Shown piece by piece: positions 63,801-64,000 of a stretch of DNA of 64,000 nt. The notes under the pieces were generated by a model. It did not search any database. It was not told the origin of the DNA and worked only from the letters and a program-made list of their open reading frames with translations. The stretch's first letter is position 1. Each line of letters starts with the position of its first letter. The translations under genes were made by a program, and so were the position numbers. The stretch is from positions 1-64,000 of the IMG/VR virus record IMGVR_UViG_3300033146_001994; one strand, given 5' to 3'. The DNA comes from a virus.

Positions 63801-64000
63801 CAGTGACACAAACTTCTAAAAACTGGCTTACTGATGTTATTTCTTTAGATGACTTTGTAGATTTATCGGGGAATACTAAAACAGGAGATGAGTTACTTGC
63901 TGATTATAATGCAGAATTACAAAAAATCTATGACGCTTCGTTTGAAAATTTAAAGACATTTTTAGGGGTAAAGATAGATGGTAAAGGACGTTTGGATTTA
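54854..64000 (+). CDS. Giant virion protein with zincin motif, probable virion RNA polymerase precursor (partial)
   Basis: The frame is open from the ATG at 54854 to the window end, at least 3,049 codons, without a stop. In order: acidic N-terminus; hydrophobic Gly/Ala-rich segment at about 245-305 (GIGSFLSFLVPGAALKVL); a long coiled coil at about 675-875; a zincin motif HEYLH at residues 1133-1137 followed by NESEFHSTITTDEDFQRYL; an acidic Pro/Asn linker at about 1295-1370; then a long region with SFLAN..., GDIASFYK (about 2704) and ATDAQEF (about 2793). The last parts resemble segments that precede the DFDxD catalytic motif of giant crAss-like virion RNA polymerases. That motif is not in the window, so the polymerase call rests on order and recalled similarity. 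Confidence 0.6.
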   Translation, partial: MLNPEINKTNIESTEIDGNKVTPIINKNIKGTSTSTRINTALDDIPVVDMETISSNLKKAELTKNKEDEIPPEQQVTNALSEMEEIDINSIPKYKTNIDSRFKDTFDTKEFKIGSDVYELIDDYADYTDQENGDFSYSQILNKYGSFYEADAQTQGGFTKVMKGIPRILTRATHDVVDMGLHTAGFARWIFKDGLDKNKFVDVVDNSYTRAADNFFKELDNAALTKIYNRAEYNTANFGSSLMSAEFWGEDAASGIGSFLSFLVPGAALKVLNISKGLELLGMGAKLAGKMEVGIGAGINTVMESSAEAAGVVNDLKAQGITDRNVLSVQGLKSFADNVLITAAPNMIMQGLMFGKSSPNKFKTANGLWKNPKQIISEMSVGNTLKTIGEPLISEGAEEIFQYGSEQNRSNKEDFEENYFTGMLNSIKRTAVGLGETEGQKSLFLGSLLGALGGVRGAVRDKKARLSTAEGLRKSLTEINNSFIGLENLYKTKVEYDDAGNPTIKLDLKDGLIVEKDPEKIYKELQRIGGLYARSVVIEALHIKNAGEVDASAKIEELPLSIEQKDYINSLSEKAAKEAYSDEMNNSILEWIIPHLAVEGGAEVANNKLDEVLNSSSIVGKYLKESKLTDFFKEQINSLQEEYIDLETHPEKLKVTAKTDKHIKYKNAFIERLKIMKLSALFNTNLLDAKIKDKEAEIEKLLKASEDLSKSAEFAYAKKRGTRRKKSNNTARNRELKAQIQQKKEEFKNLTDNNLQDNKDIQKEIQELEKEQKKVQEQETQEQLEQEKTQSKVHPEYALEHKRLASELKALYEEKEYFQKQSAGLTNKNSRQDLFDNFVGIKYKNKYKQAKYEAEQNLKKEKQTAERYSIITANQYNSKLRKLQLDLNSVNVNKISETLDKYTKDINEDTKLSDEHKKTLLDTISKFKSVLDEVNSTRNVQVEALNMMLNNNVEGLQQLLTDISNDKNLSTKEYTILNIYVNKLLDDLMIYGAVRVAAKSIARSTIDKNGKKVTVITDVINNDFEEANEKNKKKIDSYNATGILEKEPTKKSTKEPTKKSVRNVTKDTAKNVLLAILQHGTEREKVLAKNLLNVLDFSAIKFEYSNELNAPGKHNKGTITINTKLSINATTLHEYLHALLYQKDSTEYFNTIKAIFESTLKSFEENADEASKEMYKRMTEAFNKNHNLKDFLDSLTDEEVVLAEKLYGLLNESEFHSTITTDEDFQRYLDSLGIKVDGISVVKRTLKTFFKEILKIFNSFTGKILKKDDPLYQSLVALANLQTVEDVSTVENESTENESTKNATDDITVTEELIKNEPISPENPIEPKNPIEPIEPNDNNFPDAPNPIPDLEVSQVDNIENENENTNEPDFKQDDVVIYKGEVYTVVRLTKARVVIADVNNNTKAVHPKSLTLESSNTVIDEFEDTQKTVKINTENEIKAEQYSVKEVESIDNETTTNEEFQTKANAVAHKTIEDVGNADGTHSSKEVTNTGRNLIDAHLQKGDKVTLVAVDDDSIEMYTFDEAGNRKTTTWGEFKKTASSQEDIIDYQPIGIYSNGKLIGYIHTSDWVFNNAETFENGVKESEKLHNIRKDILVKEGNIEVKVESVTGGVLSIAEVAKNGIFYPEKDTLENRISEDTPIIIMHANGSISSTHNINTTELLENNTNLIYGHPYIVIKDLNGSLRAVAIRHNTLDNLLALNPTHTIKALVAAAIFSTTKGNLDSIEFEPFKNLVAKGIEYAKQLNIDITPDNVAKYSLTGENGSTLSLVNYISQFLYQQSDGEFENAVQEQSTKKNGKPAFKFKVVTVNNINTLQFNFISEFLTANGDDGVRFINLMNSKANVISNQRKILNILNGSFTDALSAQRTNLNAEALRNNRTIKVVNESNGEIETLDYNTYARKATTTILEASKDNDDNLYHFIQPTVRLDLSSIKDNSKRTQLTEEEISSITPSATNNNVVEADTGEGLDDEFAFTHRDLKELKESTENLLVHGTTLKLQTRILNVLNTEVYNYILKEGNISNGYKLSGAKIEAFLDSKIEELKHNVELTKTEPNKKANRIGRYSKTQYKSLDKILNSSDTIKYNIKRALNTTLGITHSEELEDLINDSRGKQQNWDMDSFQINPNIGISAEVKIFLSTLTTGKFLGFNMSRSMNDSFKILRNVLKDLPPNKKVMLNELAKFTKAYPEFKILIEKLNDASNQQISNKFVSQMCGHVASGVFIFENTAYSKDSKKTETVVTVEKSDANDITKVILNKWAKNLFDSKYVKLENGEHYFTDKKGIIKELESIKVVNIATLKPVLDALGIKLSDELYNEIETGKYFYKGKKVTLTVVRNLVKLTLTSSKDTASTAARNVSLETSNIFGQTFLKALAKEDSKYNATETANAHMEGTKKVYSYGLNYRLKQLEAKLLGKFDNFSSYAKGTFTSIFSRNSAWLKNAYYIDKDGNIKPRENSSFLANFAIGTVSLQAHKKAKAKNKDNADFRAIERKEKEITALGFMHASRTDNSGNNDRIISLLYLTPSNKKKSPIVTVPAFKANFKPFSAENDNYEYTEETIQRMFEQLVAPELDRIRSFEQLEAVNKLDIATNYKNGYKAFYTIPALNALYINEDGSLRADYNSDNVRRRAKKLMLSTLSKLTSETTDYWVKEGIGVTTDRFNSPHINSKFLSSEHVTLDKRTPRKLLVSIALDFNLQYLIGNANMAMTLAGDIASFYKGKVPIQNLSAEDKNAAIQVAFENLGKRLAKDIAPGTEYTDNTEDGSESNITYAVAADLRLDSNALEEIKKVSNENNFKGITATDAQEFVTFTHRLSLLARDGSISEILADKIINIVKSEIKKGNHFYMDNVRAILSPKELKEFNTIIFKPTKLEYTGNTFNKVDADTNIKQELYVKSSDIVLQQEELYGKQLDKVRIAMEKAEVDRLPFSTAAKISGQSNEKHVKLFNETGDVLDVETITENLNNGKFVVSLRGLKEQQKLPSHGENSHINTVTQTSKNWLTDVISLDDFVDLSGNTKTGDELLADYNAELQKIYDASFENLKTFLGVKIDGKGRLDL

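Noticed and set aside
1-64000. tRNA genes, CRISPR arrays and rRNA
   Set aside because: No cloverleaf with a TTCRA-type T-loop or regularly spaced repeats was noticed in the few non-coding gaps; the gaps are short.

Overview
The window looks like part of a tailed double-stranded DNA phage genome of the crAss-like group (Crassvirales) that infects Bacteroidetes. The call rests on gene content and order read from the sequence: a family A DNA polymerase, SF2 and DnaB-like helicases, uracil-DNA glycosylase, dUTPase and PD-(D/E)XK nucleases, then large terminase, portal, a probable scaffold and an approximately 490-residue major capsid protein. These are followed by connector genes, tail fibres, lysis genes, an IHF-like gene, a P22 gp4-like ring protein, a 1,300-residue tail-stabilisation ('muzzle') protein, two large internal virion proteins and the start of a giant protein of the kind that carries the virion RNA polymerase. 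The DNA is strongly AT-rich, genes rarely have Shine-Dalgarno sequences and instead follow A/T-rich leaders, and a TATATTTGC box resembles the Bacteroidetes -7 promoter element. TAG, TAA and TGA all end genes, so the code is standard. Every supported gene lies on the + strand.

Layout: 1-935 holds small accessory ORFs, one frameshifted, with hairpins, one of which looks like an integron attC site. 936-16,766 is the replication and recombination module: dUTPase, DNA polymerase split by a group I intron, SF2 helicase, DnaB-like helicase split by a second group I intron, RecA/AAA-type ATPase, probable SSB, Toprim primase, T4-like rIIA and rIIB, and a RecE/YqaJ-like nuclease. 16,767-21,737 holds repair and small accessory genes: UDG, endonuclease, macro-like protein, RadC-type JAB protein, ThyX-like protein and several unknowns. 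21,746-34,749 is packaging and head: HU/IHF-like protein, possible TerS, TerL with a LAGLIDADG intein, portal, scaffold, capsid and connectors. 34,777-42,640 is tail fibre and adsorption, including a fibre with bacterial-adhesin GLUG repeats and a LamG-like domain. 42,628-44,238 is the lysis cassette. 44,232-54,838 is connector, muzzle and internal proteins. 54,854 to the window end is one open frame of at least 3,049 codons with a zincin HEYLH motif and regions resembling the giant crAss-like virion RNA polymerase.

The genes fit a plan in which the virion RNA polymerase enters with the DNA and transcribes early genes, replication uses the PolA/DnaB/primase/SSB set with dUTPase and UDG keeping uracil out, and the capsid is filled by the intein-bearing terminase. 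The most striking theme is selfish genetic elements: two group I introns and an intein interrupt the catalytic motifs of three hallmark enzymes, and one intron carries the wreck of a homing endonuclease. Identifications come from reading motifs by eye and from remembered family features; no database search was run.
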